Notes under the pieces: model-generated | The model's database searches: none | Told to the model about the DNA's origin: nothing | What the model saw: only the letters and a program-made list of their open reading frames with translations | Shown: piece by piece, positions 8,979 through 18,145 of the stretch | How positions within the stretch are numbered: the first letter of the stretch is position 1 | How the letters are laid out: each line of letters opens with the position of its first letter | Origin: Sinimarinibacterium flocculans | Lineage (GTDB): Bacteria; Pseudomonadota; Gammaproteobacteria; Nevskiales; Nevskiaceae | Assembly: GCF_003201205.1 (NCBI RefSeq) | Contig: NZ_QICN01000003.1 | Coordinates: 434,001-498,000, forward strand | Reading direction: 5' to 3' | Length of the DNA: 64,000 nucleotides | Program-made: the position numbers and the translations under genes

Positions 8979-10213
8979 GCTTTGGCCGTCGCCGGCGAGG
9001 CGGCGGACATGCGCGCGTCGTGCCACGCGCCGGCGAGCGTTTCGACTAGGCCGTCGATCTGCGCGCGCGTGTGCGCGGCGGTCAGGGTGATGCGCAGCCG
9101 CGCGGTGCCGCGCGGCACCGTCGGCGGGCGGATCGCGGCAATCCAGTAGCCGCGCTCGAACAGCGCGCGCGAGATCGCCAGCGTTCGCGCCTCCGCGCCG
9201 ATCACCAGCGGCTGGATCGCGGTCTGCGAAGCCATCAGCGGCACGCCGAGCGCGGCGCAGGCCTCGCGGAAGTAGGCGATGTGCGCGCGCAGCGTCTCGC
9301 GCAGCGCCACACCCTCCGCACCGGCAACGATGCGCAGCGCGGTACGCGCCGCGGCGGCGATCGCCGGCGGCGGCGCGGTCGAGAACACCCAGCTGCGCGC
9401 GCGCTGCACCAGGAACTCGACCAACGTGTCCGAGCCGGCGACGAAAGCACCGGCGCAGCCCAGCGACTTGCCGAGCGTGGCCACGTGAATGTCAGGCTGC
9501 ACCTGCAGCAGCTCGCAGGCCCCCTGCCCGCGCGCACCGAGCACGCCCAGGCCGTGGGCATCGTCGACCATCAGCGCCGCACCGCGCTCGCCGCACAGGC
9601 GCGACAGCTCCGGCAGCGGCGCCAGGTCGCCGTCCATCGAGAACACACTGTCGGTGACCAGCAGGCGCAGCGCGTCCGGGTGCTCGTCCTGCGCGACGCG
9701 CAGCGCGGCGTCGAAGCCGCGCACGTCGCCGTGCCCCACGCGCAGGTAGCGCGCGCCGGACAGCCGCCCACCATCGATCAGCGAGGCATGGTTGAGTTCG
9801 TCGGCGACCAGCACGTCGTGCTTGCCGAGCAGGCCCCGCAGCACGCCCAGGTTCGCCGCCCAGCCGGTGGAGAACAGCAGCGCCCGCGGACGGCCGACGA
9901 ACGCGGCCAGCTCATCTTCCAGTGCGCGATGCTCGCGGTTGTGGCCGGAGATCAGCGCCGACGCGCCGCTGCCGGTACCGTCACGAGCCAGTGCGGCGCG
10001 TGCGGCCTCGGCCACGCGCGGATCGGTCGCCAGCCCCAGATAGTCGTTGCTGCAGAAGTTCAGGCAGGCACGGCCGTCGACGCGCATCTGTACGCCGTGG
10101 CCGCCGTCGACGACGCGCCGCACGCGGTACAGGTCGGCCGCGCGCAGCCGCTCGAGCTGGGGCCGCAATCGCGTGTCGAGGCGATCCGTTTCCATGGGCT
10201 GCACCGGCGGCAT
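8975..10213 (-). CDS. bioF: 8-amino-7-oxononanoate synthase
   Basis: A PLP-dependent enzyme that condenses pimeloyl-ACP with alanine in biotin synthesis. Typical features are FCSNDYLGLATDP near the N-terminus, the His of DELNHASLIDG, the Asp of VDDAHGLGVLG, and the PLP lysine in HVATLGKSLG. Two starts are possible: ATG at 10213, only 4 bases after the peptidase stop, and ATG at 10195 (METDRLDTRLRPQ). The first is given here because a G-rich site precedes it at suitable spacing, but the second matches the family start equally well. It is coupled to bioD by a GTGA overlap. Confidence 0.93.
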   Translation of the reverse strand: MPPVQPMETDRLDTRLRPQLERLRAADLYRVRRVVDGGHGVQMRVDGRACLNFCSNDYLGLATDPRVAEAARAALARDGTGSGASALISGHNREHRALEDELAAFVGRPRALLFSTGWAANLGVLRGLLGKHDVLVADELNHASLIDGGRLSGARYLRVGHGDVRGFDAALRVAQDEHPDALRLLVTDSVFSMDGDLAPLPELSRLCGERGAALMVDDAHGLGVLGARGQGACELLQVQPDIHVATLGKSLGCAGAFVAGSDTLVEFLVQRARSWVFSTAPPPAIAAAARTALRIVAGAEGVALRETLRAHIAYFREACAALGVPLMASQTAIQPLVIGAEARTLAISRALFERGYWIAAIRPPTVPRGTARLRITLTAAHTRAQIDGLVETLAGAWHDARMSAASPATAKA

Positions 10214-10217
10214 CGGC

Positions 10218-11054
10218 TCAGGGCCCCCGCAGCGCAAGGAAGCGCGCTTCGGCCTGCGACAGCGTACCGAGACCGTCGAGCTGCGTGCCCATCGACTTGT
10301 CCAGGGCATCGAGGCGTGCGTCCGGGCGCGGATGCGTGGCGAACATCAGCGCCAGCGTCGAGTCCTGTGCGTCCATCGCCTGCAGCGTCTGCAGCACCGA
10401 CGGCAGGCCGAACGGGTCGTAGCCGGCCCGCGCGGCCAGCACGACGCCGATGCGGTCGGCCGCGTATTCGTCGCCCTTGTCGAGGCCGCGGGTCAGCACC
10501 TCGCGCACACCGCCGAGCAGACGTTCGTTGACCGTCTCGTCGCCGCGCCCTTTCAGCGCGAACTCCGACAGCAGGTCGGCGCCCAGGCTCAGGCCCTGGG
10601 CCTTGCGGATCGCGTTCAGGTGATGCCGCGCGACCACGTGACCGATCTCATGTGCGAGTACGCCGGCCAGCTCGGCCTCGTTGCGCAGCCGCAGCAGCAG
10701 GCCACGCGTCACGAAGATGTAGCCGCCGGGCGTCGCGAAGGCATTCACGTTGGGCGAGTCGAGCACGCCGAATCGCCACGCCAGATCCGGGCGCTCGCTC
10801 TGCAGGGCGACCCAGAGGCCGACACGGTTGACGTACTGCTGCAGCGCCTCGTCGCGAACCAGCGGCGCGGCGCCGAGCAGGGTCGCCGCCCACTGCCGGC
10901 CGATCTCGCGTTCCTCGTCGACGCTCTTGGTCGTGACCACGTCGACCGCCTTCTTCGCGGCACCGAACAGCTTGCCGACGTCGAGCTGCGCCAGCGCCGG
11001 ACCGGCGATCAGTACCAGGCCCAGCAGGGCCCACCGCAAACCGGCGCGGCTCAT
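10218..11054 (-). CDS. M48-family zinc metallopeptidase, secreted
   Basis: A 278-residue protein with a signal peptide (LLGLVLIAGPALA). The zinc site is LAHEIGHVVARHH (His135, Glu136, His139), with a third ligand likely at Glu196 in DKGDEYAADRIG. The layout, with NAFATPGGYIFVTRGLL upstream of HExxH, is that of BepA/LoiP-type periplasmic proteases acting in outer membrane quality control. Its start overlaps the SH3-like gene stop as ATGA. Its presence between biotin genes is unusual; a functional tie to the neighbouring SH3-like and cyclase proteins is more likely than one to biotin (inference). Confidence 0.9.
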   Translation of the reverse strand: MSRAGLRWALLGLVLIAGPALAQLDVGKLFGAAKKAVDVVTTKSVDEEREIGRQWAATLLGAAPLVRDEALQQYVNRVGLWVALQSERPDLAWRFGVLDSPNVNAFATPGGYIFVTRGLLLRLRNEAELAGVLAHEIGHVVARHHLNAIRKAQGLSLGADLLSEFALKGRGDETVNERLLGGVREVLTRGLDKGDEYAADRIGVVLAARAGYDPFGLPSVLQTLQAMDAQDSTLALMFATHPRPDARLDALDKSMGTQLDGLGTLSQAEARFLALRGP

Positions 11055-11548
11055 CGTTTCAGCTCCTTGACGGTCTGCGCCACCAGCACCGGCGCCTGCG
11101 CCGCGAACGCGCGGGCGTCGTCCTGCGTCGAAGCGTGGAGGTCCAACGCATCGACAGCCGCGAGGTCCGGCTCGACCGTGGCGATCTGTTCCTGGTCGAG
11201 ACCGCGCACGCCGGTTGCGACCGCGGTACCGCTCGATCCCGACAGGGCCACGTTCACCGCCTTGCCGACGCCGCTGTCGCCGCGTGCGCGCGCGCCGCCG
11301 TCGAGGCGCACGGCGAGCAACCGCAGCCAGCCGCTGTGCTCGCCGGCGCTCACCTGCATCCATGCCCCTTGGCGCGCCAGCACGGTCAGTGCCGTCTGCT
11401 CGGGCAGCTCGACCAGTGTCGTCGCGTCGATGAACGGCGCGTCCATCAGCGCCACGGCGCGAATGGTGATTCCCGATTCCTGCGTTGCCGCTGCGCCGGC
11501 CCACAGCGCCAGCCCGGCGGCGATCCACATCCTTCCGATTGCCCTCAT
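11051..11548 (-). CDS. Periplasmic SH3-like domain protein
   Basis: A 165-residue protein with a signal peptide (IAAGLALWAGAAATQES). Residues 25-85 form a bacterial SH3-like fold (ITIRAVALMDAPF...GAWMQVSAGEHSGWLRL). The remainder is low in recognisable motifs and ends in LVAQTVKELKR. It overlaps both neighbours by ATGA junctions, the cyclase upstream and the M48 peptidase downstream, so the three should be made in fixed ratio. It may hand a periplasmic signal to the CHASE2 domain or the peptidase (inference). Confidence 0.75.
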   Translation of the reverse strand: MRAIGRMWIAAGLALWAGAAATQESGITIRAVALMDAPFIDATTLVELPEQTALTVLARQGAWMQVSAGEHSGWLRLLAVRLDGGARARGDSGVGKAVNVALSGSSGTAVATGVRGLDQEQIATVEPDLAAVDALDLHASTQDDARAFAAQAPVLVAQTVKELKR

Positions 11549-13389
11549 GCGTCCTGCTCCGGTTCGAACAACTCCACCGCCTGTTGGCGGCCCTTGACGG
11601 TATACGAACCGCGGGACCGGAACCGGGCGCCGTTCGCACATCCGGCCACGGTGTCGGCGGAGACCAGAATCCGCCCCAGCCCCTTGGTCATGCCCTCGAT
11701 GCGGCTGGCGAGATTCACCGTGTCGCCGATGGCCGTGTACTCCAGCTTCTGCTCGGCGCCGATGAAGCCGACGACCGCCGGCCCGGAATGGATGCCGATG
11801 CCGATGTCGAAACCGTCCGCCAGCTCGCCCAGCTCGGTCGCGTACTCGGCCTTGAACGCCGCGAGCGTCCGTTGCATCTCCAGGGCACAGGCCACGGCCC
11901 GCTGCGCGTGGCGGGCGTCGGCGATCGGCGCGCCCCAGAACGCCATGATGCAATCGCCGATGAACTTGTCGAGCGTGCCGCCGTGGCGGAACACCACCGC
12001 CACCTGCAGGCTGAAGTAGCGGTTGAGCAGGTCGACGACCTGCTGCGGCGTGCGCTGCTCCGACAGCGTCGTGAAGCCGCGGATGTCCGAGAACAGCACG
12101 CTGATCTCGTGCGCACGCCCGGACAGCGACTCGACGGTCTCGCCGCGCGCGACCAGGCGGTCGACGACCTCGGGATTGAGGAAGCGCGCGAACAGCCGCA
12201 CCGCCTGTTCGCGCGCGCGCTTCTCGCGCAGGTAGGCCAGCAGCGCGCCGCCGACATAACCGGCCCAGGCGGCCAGCACCGGCAGCATCACCGGGACGCG
12301 CCAGCCGGCGCCGACCGCGGCATGCGCACCGAGCAGCAGCACCAGCGTCGCCAGTGCGAGCCCGACGCCGATCACGCCGGCATGGCGGTGCCACAGGAAA
12401 GCCAGCCACAGCGATCCGAGCAGCAGCGCCGCCGCGGCGGCGGGCCACCACGCCGGCGCCGGCCGCATCGCGTCGCCGTTCTTCAGGTTGTCCAGTGCGG
12501 TCGCGAGGATGTCCACGCCCGGATACAGCGAACCCAGCGGCGTGACGCGCAGATCGCGCAGCCCCGACGCCGCCGTGCCGACGATGACGATGCGGTCGCG
12601 GAACTCGTCGGGCGGACGCTGGCGCTGGCGGCGCTGGAAATCGATGTACAGGTCCGCGAACGAGACGCGCGAATAGCTGCGGGCCGCACTGCCGCGCCAG
12701 TCGAGCAGCAGCGTGTCGCCGTCCGGAACCTCGTAGCCGAGATCGCGTGCGACCCGGGCGGGCAGCGACGGCAACCGCCAGCCGTCGATGTCGACGTACA
12801 GCGGATAGCGCCGGCCGACGCCGTCCACATCCTCGACGAAGTTGATCACCCCGGTCCGCCACAGCCCGGCCGGTACCGCGGCCGGCGGCAGCAGCATTGC
12901 GCGCGCGGCGGGATCGGCCCCTGCGCTGCGGTCGGCACCGAGCAGCGGCCCGAACTCGGCCAGCGCCAGGCCGCGCGCGTCGTCGGCCGGGTCGAGCCGC
13001 AGCATCGGCAGGTAGACGCGATCCTGCCCTTCGAGCACGGCGACGAAGGCGGCGTCGGATTCCGGGCGGAAACGGTCGGCCTCGGCGAACAGGATGTCGA
13101 ACAGGATTGCCCGCGGTTGCTGCGCGAGCAGGCCCAGCACCAGCTCGGCATACACGGCGCGCGGCCACGGCCAGTTGCCGGCCTCGTCCTGCAGGCGCGC
13201 GAGACTGGCCTCGTCGATGTCGACGACGACGATGTCGGGATCGGGGGTGCGCGATGCGGCGTGACGCTGCACCGAGGCGTCGATCAGGCGCTGGTCCGGA
13301 TCGTGAAGCAGCCGCGGTCCGGCCAGCTCGACCACGACCAGGGCGAGCAGTGCGCCGAACAGCAGATGCAGCGACGCGGCGCCGCGCAT
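11545..13389 (-). CDS. CHASE2-domain membrane adenylate/guanylate cyclase
   Basis: A 614-residue class III cyclase. An N-terminal membrane helix leads into a periplasmic CHASE2 sensor (DPDIVVVDIDEASL through RVTPLGSLYPGVDILA, about residues 30-300). Three further membrane helices lie at about 310-385. The catalytic domain from about residue 415 carries the metal-binding VLFSDIRGFTTLSEQ and FIGDCIMAFWGAP, the purine-recognition region EYTAIGDTVNLASRIE, and a C-terminal TVKGRQQAVELFEP. A cAMP product is typical of this group. It starts 12 bases after bioB and overlaps the SH3-like gene. The sensed signal is unknown. Confidence 0.9.
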   Translation of the reverse strand: MRGAASLHLLFGALLALVVVELAGPRLLHDPDQRLIDASVQRHAASRTPDPDIVVVDIDEASLARLQDEAGNWPWPRAVYAELVLGLLAQQPRAILFDILFAEADRFRPESDAAFVAVLEGQDRVYLPMLRLDPADDARGLALAEFGPLLGADRSAGADPAARAMLLPPAAVPAGLWRTGVINFVEDVDGVGRRYPLYVDIDGWRLPSLPARVARDLGYEVPDGDTLLLDWRGSAARSYSRVSFADLYIDFQRRQRQRPPDEFRDRIVIVGTAASGLRDLRVTPLGSLYPGVDILATALDNLKNGDAMRPAPAWWPAAAAALLLGSLWLAFLWHRHAGVIGVGLALATLVLLLGAHAAVGAGWRVPVMLPVLAAWAGYVGGALLAYLREKRAREQAVRLFARFLNPEVVDRLVARGETVESLSGRAHEISVLFSDIRGFTTLSEQRTPQQVVDLLNRYFSLQVAVVFRHGGTLDKFIGDCIMAFWGAPIADARHAQRAVACALEMQRTLAAFKAEYATELGELADGFDIGIGIHSGPAVVGFIGAEQKLEYTAIGDTVNLASRIEGMTKGLGRILVSADTVAGCANGARFRSRGSYTVKGRQQAVELFEPEQDA

Positions 13390-13401
13390 CCGGGGATGGG
13401 C

Positions 13402-14466
13402 TTACGCCGCCCTTGCGCCGTGCGGGCCGTCGCTGGCCGCCTGCGCAGCCGACGCGCAGCCGGCGACCTCGCCGTGCGCGTCGGCCTCCGCCACCTCGCC
13501 CGCCTGCGGCTCGATGCCGAGCCGCGCCATCAGCGCGCGGTCCTTGAGATTCTGCGGGTTCTCGGTCGTCAGCAGACGGTCGCCGTAGAAGATGGAGTTG
13601 GCACCGGCGAAGAAGCACAGCGCCTGCATCTCGTCGGACATCTCGGTGCGCCCCGCCGACAGCCGCACATGCGACTTCGGCATCAGGATGCGCGCAACCG
13701 CGATCGTGCGCACGAATTCGATGGGGTTGAGTTCCTCGGCGCCCTTGAGCGGCGTGCCTTCGACCTGCACCAGATTGTTGATCGGGACCGATTCCGGGTG
13801 CGGCTGCATGATCGCGAGCTGGCGCAGCAGCTCGGCGCGGTCCTTGTCCTGCTCGCCCATGCCGACGATGCCGCCGCAGCAGACCTTGATGCCGGCGTCG
13901 CGCACGTTGGCGAGGGTGTTCAGCCGGTCTTCGTAGGTACGCGTGGTGATGATGCTGCCGTAGAACTCCGGCGAGGTGTCGATGTTGTGGTTGTAGTAGT
14001 CCAGCCCGGCATCGGCAAGGCGCCCGGCCTGCTCGGGTTTGAGCATGCCCAGCGTCACGCAGGTCTCCATGCCCAGCGCCTTGACCTCGCGCACCATGGC
14101 CTCGACCTTGTTCAGATCGCGGTCCTTGGGCGAGCGCCAGGCCGCGCCCATGCAGAAGCGCGTCGCGCCGTTGGCCTTGGCTTCGCGCGCCGCCTCGAGC
14201 ACCGCTTCGACCTCCATCAGCGCCTCGCGCGGCAGGCCGGTGTCGTTGCGCACCGACTGCGGGCAGTAGGCGCAGTCCTCCGGGCACGCGCCGGTCTTGA
14301 TCGACAACAGCGTCGACAGCTGCACGCGGTTCGGATCAAAGTAGGTCCGATGCAGACTGTGCGCACGGAACAGCAGATCGTTGAACGGCAGGCGGAACAG
14401 CGCCTCGACGTCCTCGCGGCGCCAGTCGTGGCGCACATGCGGATGATCATTGGCAGCTACGGACAT
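13402..14466 (-). CDS. bioB: Biotin synthase (radical SAM)
   Basis: BioB inserts sulfur into dethiobiotin. The 354-residue protein has the radical SAM cysteines C61, C65 and C68 (CPEDCAYC), the [13 protein letters not shown] segment, the substrate and cluster region [11 protein letters not shown], and the conserved Arg in SAGRTEMS. The last 35 residues, rich in Ala and Glu, extend past the conserved core. It is the first gene of an operon bioB-cyclase-SH3-M48-bioF-bioD, and is divergent from comF across 163 bases. Confidence 0.96.
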   Translation of the reverse strand: MSVAANDHPHVRHDWRREDVEALFRLPFNDLLFRAHSLHRTYFDPNRVQLSTLLSIKTGACPEDCAYCPQSVRNDTGLPREALMEVEAVLEAAREAKANGATRFCMGAAWRSPKDRDLNKVEAMVREVKALGMETCVTLGMLKPEQAGRLADAGLDYYNHNIDTSPEFYGSIITTRTYEDRLNTLANVRDAGIKVCCGGIVGMGEQDKDRAELLRQLAIMQPHPESVPINNLVQVEGTPLKGAEELNPIEFVRTIAVARILMPKSHVRLSAGRTEMSDEMQALCFFAGANSIFYGDRLLTTENPQNLKDRALMARLGIEPQAGEVAEADAHGEVAGCASAAQAASDGPHGARAA

Positions 14467-14606
14467 CGTGGTTTCCCCGACCGGCTCGCCCGCCCCGCGG
14501 CCAAGGCAAGCCGTGATGATTTGTTGAACTTAAAAGCGAAATACAGCATGTCGGCTCACCGCCGGAAGCGCGCGAGCCGCGGCAGTGTTCCGCCGGCAAC
14601 CGTGAG

Positions 14607-14640
14607 TTGTCAACCGGAAGACCGGCCTCATGGTTGACGG
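14607..14640. promoter_or_regulatory. Possible BirA-like inverted repeat in the comF/bioB gap
   Basis: TTGTCAACC at 14607-14615 is separated by 16 bases from GGTTGACGG at 14632-14640. The known BirA operator has TTGTAAACC and GGTTTACAA arms at about this spacing. The arms here form a 7-bp inverted repeat, GTCAACC/GGTTGAC. It lies 140 bases from bioB and runs over the comF start codon, so a role in bio control is only suggestive. Confidence 0.3.
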
Positions 14641-15310
14641 ATTCATCGAGCGCCTGCTGCCGCAACGCTGCCGGATCTGCGACGACGCCACCGGCGGCCC
14701 GCTGCTGTGCGACGCCTGCACGCTCGAGCTGCCGTGGAACGATGCCGCCTGCGTGCGCTGCGCGCTGCCGATGGCCGCGCCCGGCACCTGCCCCGACTGC
14801 CTGCGTCGCGCCCCGCGCTTCGACACAGCCTGGGCCGCATTCCGCCTGCAGCCGCCGATCCAGCACGGCGTGCACGCGCTCAAGTACCACGCGGACTTCG
14901 CCCAGGCGCGCCTGCTCGGCGAGCTGATGACACGACGCCTGCGCGCTCGCGCCGCAGCGCTGCCGGAGCGGCTGATTCCGGTGCCGCTGCACCCGCTGCG
15001 GCTGATGCGGCGCGGCTACAACCAGGCCGTCGAGATCGCGCGCGTGATCGCGCGCGAGTGCGCCATCACCCTCGACCTCGACGGCGCGCGGCGCACCCGC
15101 CCGACAGAGGACCAGATCGGCCAGTCGCGCGCGGCCCGTCGTCGCAACATGCGCGGCGCCTTCGCCGTGCGCGCCGACCTCGCCGGCCAGCACGTCGCGC
15201 TCGTCGACGACGTCATGACCACCGGCGCCACCTTCGACGAGCTCGCGCGCGCCTGCCGCGCCGCGGGCGCGGAGCGCGTCGAGGTCTGGGCTGCGGCGCG
15301 TACGCCGTAG
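14630..15310 (+). CDS. comF: ComF family phosphoribosyltransferase-like protein
   Basis: A 226-residue protein with an N-terminal zinc-binding double CxxC pair (CRIC, CDAC, CVRC, CPDC) and a C-terminal PRPP-binding loop, VALVDDVMTTGATFDEL. The middle carries the family marker HPLRLMRRGYNQA. ComF proteins act in DNA uptake and possibly in replication fork repair. The gene diverges from bioB, a placement common in gammaproteobacteria. Confidence 0.93.
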   Translation: MVDGFIERLLPQRCRICDDATGGPLLCDACTLELPWNDAACVRCALPMAAPGTCPDCLRRAPRFDTAWAAFRLQPPIQHGVHALKYHADFAQARLLGELMTRRLRARAAALPERLIPVPLHPLRLMRRGYNQAVEIARVIARECAITLDLDGARRTRPTEDQIGQSRAARRRNMRGAFAVRADLAGQHVALVDDVMTTGATFDELARACRAAGAERVEVWAAARTP

Positions 15311-15324
15311 ACGTCGCCACCCGA

Positions 15325-16008
15325 TCAGGTCTCGGCGTCGACCGCACGCAGGTAGTCGGCGAGGCTGGTGCCCGGGGCTTCCTCGAAGCGCTCGCCCGTC
15401 GCGCGCATCGTGCCGATGCGGTCGACACGGAAGTTGCGGAACCCGCCGCGCATCTCGCACCAGGCGCCGAGCGTCCATACCGCGCCCCAGTACGCGAGAC
15501 ACAGCGGCCGTACGCGACGCGTGGAGGTCTGCGCATCCTCGCGGCGATAGTCCAGCTCCAGCACCTCGTGCGCCTCGATCGCCGCGTGCAGCCGGTCGAG
15601 CATCTGCCCCACCGGCGCATGACGCGGCACCGGCGGCGCATACAGGCGCGAACGCTCGCCGCTGGCACGCAGCGACTCCGGCAGCACCGCCTCGATCTTG
15701 GTCAGCGCCTGCCGCGCGTTGCGTGCGAGCCGGCTGCCGGTCCAGGCCTCGACCAGCCGCGCGCCGACGACCAGCGCCTCAAGTTCGTCGCGCGTGAACA
15801 TCAGCGGCGGTACGTCGGCGCCACGGCGCAGCATGTAGCCGACGCCGGCCTCGCCCTCGACCGGAATGCCGGAGAGCTGCAGGTCGCGCACGTCGCGGTA
15901 GACCGTGCGCTCGGACACCTCCAGCAGCTCGGCGAGGCGGCGTGCCGTGACGACACGCCGCCCGCGCAAGGCCTGGATCAGCAAGAACAGACGGTCGGCG
16001 CGGCGCAT
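15325..16008 (-). CDS. YafY-type HTH/WYL transcriptional regulator
   Basis: A 227-residue protein with an N-terminal DeoR-like winged helix (TARRLAELLEVSERTVYRDV) and a C-terminal WYL domain in which the LDYRREDAQTSTRRVRPLCLAYWGAVW strand pair stands for the ligand-sensing core. WYL regulators respond to small ligands or nucleic acid. It is third in a run VOC-ABM-WYL and probably controls that unit (inference). Confidence 0.9.
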   Translation of the reverse strand: MRRADRLFLLIQALRGRRVVTARRLAELLEVSERTVYRDVRDLQLSGIPVEGEAGVGYMLRRGADVPPLMFTRDELEALVVGARLVEAWTGSRLARNARQALTKIEAVLPESLRASGERSRLYAPPVPRHAPVGQMLDRLHAAIEAHEVLELDYRREDAQTSTRRVRPLCLAYWGAVWTLGAWCEMRGGFRNFRVDRIGTMRATGERFEEAPGTSLADYLRAVDAET

Positions 16009-16051
16009 GGGCGCTCGGGAGCATGCGGCGCGGCGCCCGGTGCATCAAGCT

Positions 16052-16369
16052 TCACGCGTAGACGGCGACCGGCTCGAACAGCACGACACCGCCCGCCGCG
16101 TCCGACGGTTCCAGCAGCACGAAATAGGCCTGGCAAGCCGCGCTGGTGCCGACCGCCGCCATCGCCGTTTCCGCCGCCTCGCGACTGTCCCAGCGCACCA
16201 GGTCGACCCATTGCCCGTCTGCGCTCCGGAGCAGTTCGCGCGTACGGAATCCCGCCTGCCGTGCGACGAACTGCTCCTGCAGGGCGGCCGACGACGCCAG
16301 CAGCTGCGCCTCCGACACCCCGGAGCGCACGCGAAACGGCGCCCACTCGATGTAGTCACGCGTCGTCAT
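16052..16369 (-). CDS. Small ABM-like (antibiotic biosynthesis monooxygenase fold) protein
   Basis: A 105-residue protein whose pattern, with ..QEQFVARQAGFRTRELLRS..GQWVDLVRWDSREAAETAM.., is that of the dimeric ferredoxin-like ABM fold. No catalytic residues can be assigned. It starts 7 bases after the VOC gene stop, and 43 bases separate it from the WYL regulator. A role in handling a small organic molecule together with the VOC protein is inferred. Confidence 0.7.
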   Translation of the reverse strand: MTTRDYIEWAPFRVRSGVSEAQLLASSAALQEQFVARQAGFRTRELLRSADGQWVDLVRWDSREAAETAMAAVGTSAACQAYFVLLEPSDAAGGVVLFEPVAVYA

Positions 16370-16376
16370 GGCGCCA

Positions 16377-16751
16377 TCACTCCGGCGAATAGAAGCCGAC
16401 GCGGTTGCCTTCGCTGTCGACGAACTGCGCGAAGAAGCCCATGCCCTCCGGCAGCGGTGTCTTGCCGAGCAGCACCTGCCCGCCTGCCGGCTTGACCCGC
16501 TCCAGCGGTGCCGACAGGTCCTGCTTCAGGTTGAGATAGACCGTCGCGCCCTCTTCCGACGGCCGGTAGCCCGGCCCCTGCGCGAGGCAGCCGCCGCCGA
16601 GCTTCGGGTCATGCGGGAAGATCGCCATCTGCACCGGCCCCATCGTTTCCTGCTGCAGCGTCACGCCCAGCACCGACTCGTAGAAGCGCGTCGCGCGCTT
16701 CAGGTCCGGCGCCGGAATCTCGAACCAGTTCGCCACATTGCCTGCCAGCAT
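16377..16751 (-). CDS. VOC/glyoxalase-fold protein
   Basis: A 124-residue protein with the paired beta-alpha-beta-beta-beta modules of the vicinal oxygen chelate family: NWFEIPAPDLKRATRFYESVLG at the start and GFFAQFVDSEGNRVGFYSPE at the end. The ATG at 16751 was preferred to an upstream one at 16784 because GGAGACGAAAG precedes it and family members start near this residue. It is the first gene of the VOC-ABM-WYL group. Confidence 0.85.
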   Translation of the reverse strand: MLAGNVANWFEIPAPDLKRATRFYESVLGVTLQQETMGPVQMAIFPHDPKLGGGCLAQGPGYRPSEEGATVYLNLKQDLSAPLERVKPAGGQVLLGKTPLPEGMGFFAQFVDSEGNRVGFYSPE

Positions 16752-16906
16752 CTTTCGTCTCCGATCGTTCGTGCATCGATGCACGACGCGCAGGCTAAGG
16801 ACCGGCTCCTGACAGCGTCCTGTCAGCAGGGTGCAGGGAGTTTCCCGGCTTGCCGACGCCGGCGCGATGCCGGAGGCTTGCGCCTTTCATCCCTGCGAGT
16901 GAAGCC

Positions 16907-18142
16907 TTGAGCCAGACGCCCCTGATCACCAACGACGCCGTCGCCCTCGGCCTGCTGTGCGTGCTGCTCGGTCTGGTGTTCTGGACGTCCGGCAGCGCGC
17001 ATCCGTTCTGGCGCCGGTTCTATACCTACGTGCCGGCGCTGCTGCTGTGCTACTTCCTGCCGGCGCTGTTCAACTCCTTCGGTGTCATCGACGGCGAGCA
17101 CTCGCAGCTCTACCCGGTGGCCTCGCGCTACCTGCTGCCGGCGACGTTGGTGCTGCTGACGCTGTCGATCGATCTCAAGGCGATCCTGCGCCTGGGGCCC
17201 AAGGCGCTGATCATGTTCCTCACCGGCACCGTCGGCGTGATGCTCGGCGGCCCGTTGGCGCTGCTGATCTGGGGCACGCTCAGCCCGGAGACGGTGAGCG
17301 GCGAGGTCTGGCGCGGCATGACGACGGTCGCCGGAAGCTGGATCGGCGGCGGCGCCAACCAGGCGGCGATGAAGGAGATCTTCGCCGTCGACAACAACCT
17401 GTTCGGCATGATGGTGGCTGTCGACGTCATCGTCGCCAACATCTGGATGGCGGTGCTGCTGTACATGGCCGGCCGTGCCGACAAGCTCGATGCCAAGCGC
17501 GGCGCCGATACCACCGCGCTGGCCGACCTGCGCACGCGCATGGAGCGCTTCGTCAGCGAGCACGCGCGCATCCCGACGCTGCGCGACTTCATGTTCATGC
17601 TCGCGATCGGCTTCGGCCTCACCGGCGTCGCGCACGCACTGGCCACACCGCTGGCGGCCTTCTTCGACGAACAGGGCGCGTGGGCGCAACGCCTGAGCCT
17701 GTCGAGCACGTTCTTCTGGATCGTCGTGCTGGCGACGACCTTCGGGCTGATCCTGTCGTTCACCCGCGCGCGCGAACTCGAAGGCCCCGGCGCGTCCAAG
17801 GTCGGCAGCGCGATGCTCTACGTGCTGGTGGCCAGCATCGGCATGCACATGGACCTGCGCTCCATCTTCACCAACCCCGGCCTGTTCGGCGTCGGCCTGA
17901 CCTGGATCGCCTTCCACGCCGGCCTGCTGCTGATCGTCGCCCGTGCGATCAAGGCGCCGACCTTCTATCTCGCCGTCGGCAGCCAGGCCAACATCGGCGG
18001 CGCGGCCAGTGCGCCGGTGGTCGCCAGCGCTTTCCATCCGTCCCTCGCGCCGGTCGGCGTGCTGCTCGCCGTGCTCGGTTATGCGCTCGGCACCTACGGC
18101 GCCTGGCTCTGCGGGCAGATGCTGCGCATGGCCGGGTCGTAG
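16907..18142 (+). CDS. DUF819 family membrane protein
   Basis: An integral membrane protein of about 411 residues with some ten helices and the family segment VAGSWIGGGANQAAMKEIF, matched in the second half by VGSQANIGGAASAPVVASAF. These repeated GG(A)N motifs suggest an inverted-repeat transporter fold; the substrate is unknown. The reading frame is open from a TTG at 16850, but homologues begin near SQTPLITNDAVALGLL, so the TTG at 16907 is given as start. No ATG fits. Confidence 0.85.
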   Translation: MSQTPLITNDAVALGLLCVLLGLVFWTSGSAHPFWRRFYTYVPALLLCYFLPALFNSFGVIDGEHSQLYPVASRYLLPATLVLLTLSIDLKAILRLGPKALIMFLTGTVGVMLGGPLALLIWGTLSPETVSGEVWRGMTTVAGSWIGGGANQAAMKEIFAVDNNLFGMMVAVDVIVANIWMAVLLYMAGRADKLDAKRGADTTALADLRTRMERFVSEHARIPTLRDFMFMLAIGFGLTGVAHALATPLAAFFDEQGAWAQRLSLSSTFFWIVVLATTFGLILSFTRARELEGPGASKVGSAMLYVLVASIGMHMDLRSIFTNPGLFGVGLTWIAFHAGLLLIVARAIKAPTFYLAVGSQANIGGAASAPVVASAFHPSLAPVGVLLAVLGYALGTYGAWLCGQMLRMAGS

Positions 18143-18145
18143 CGA

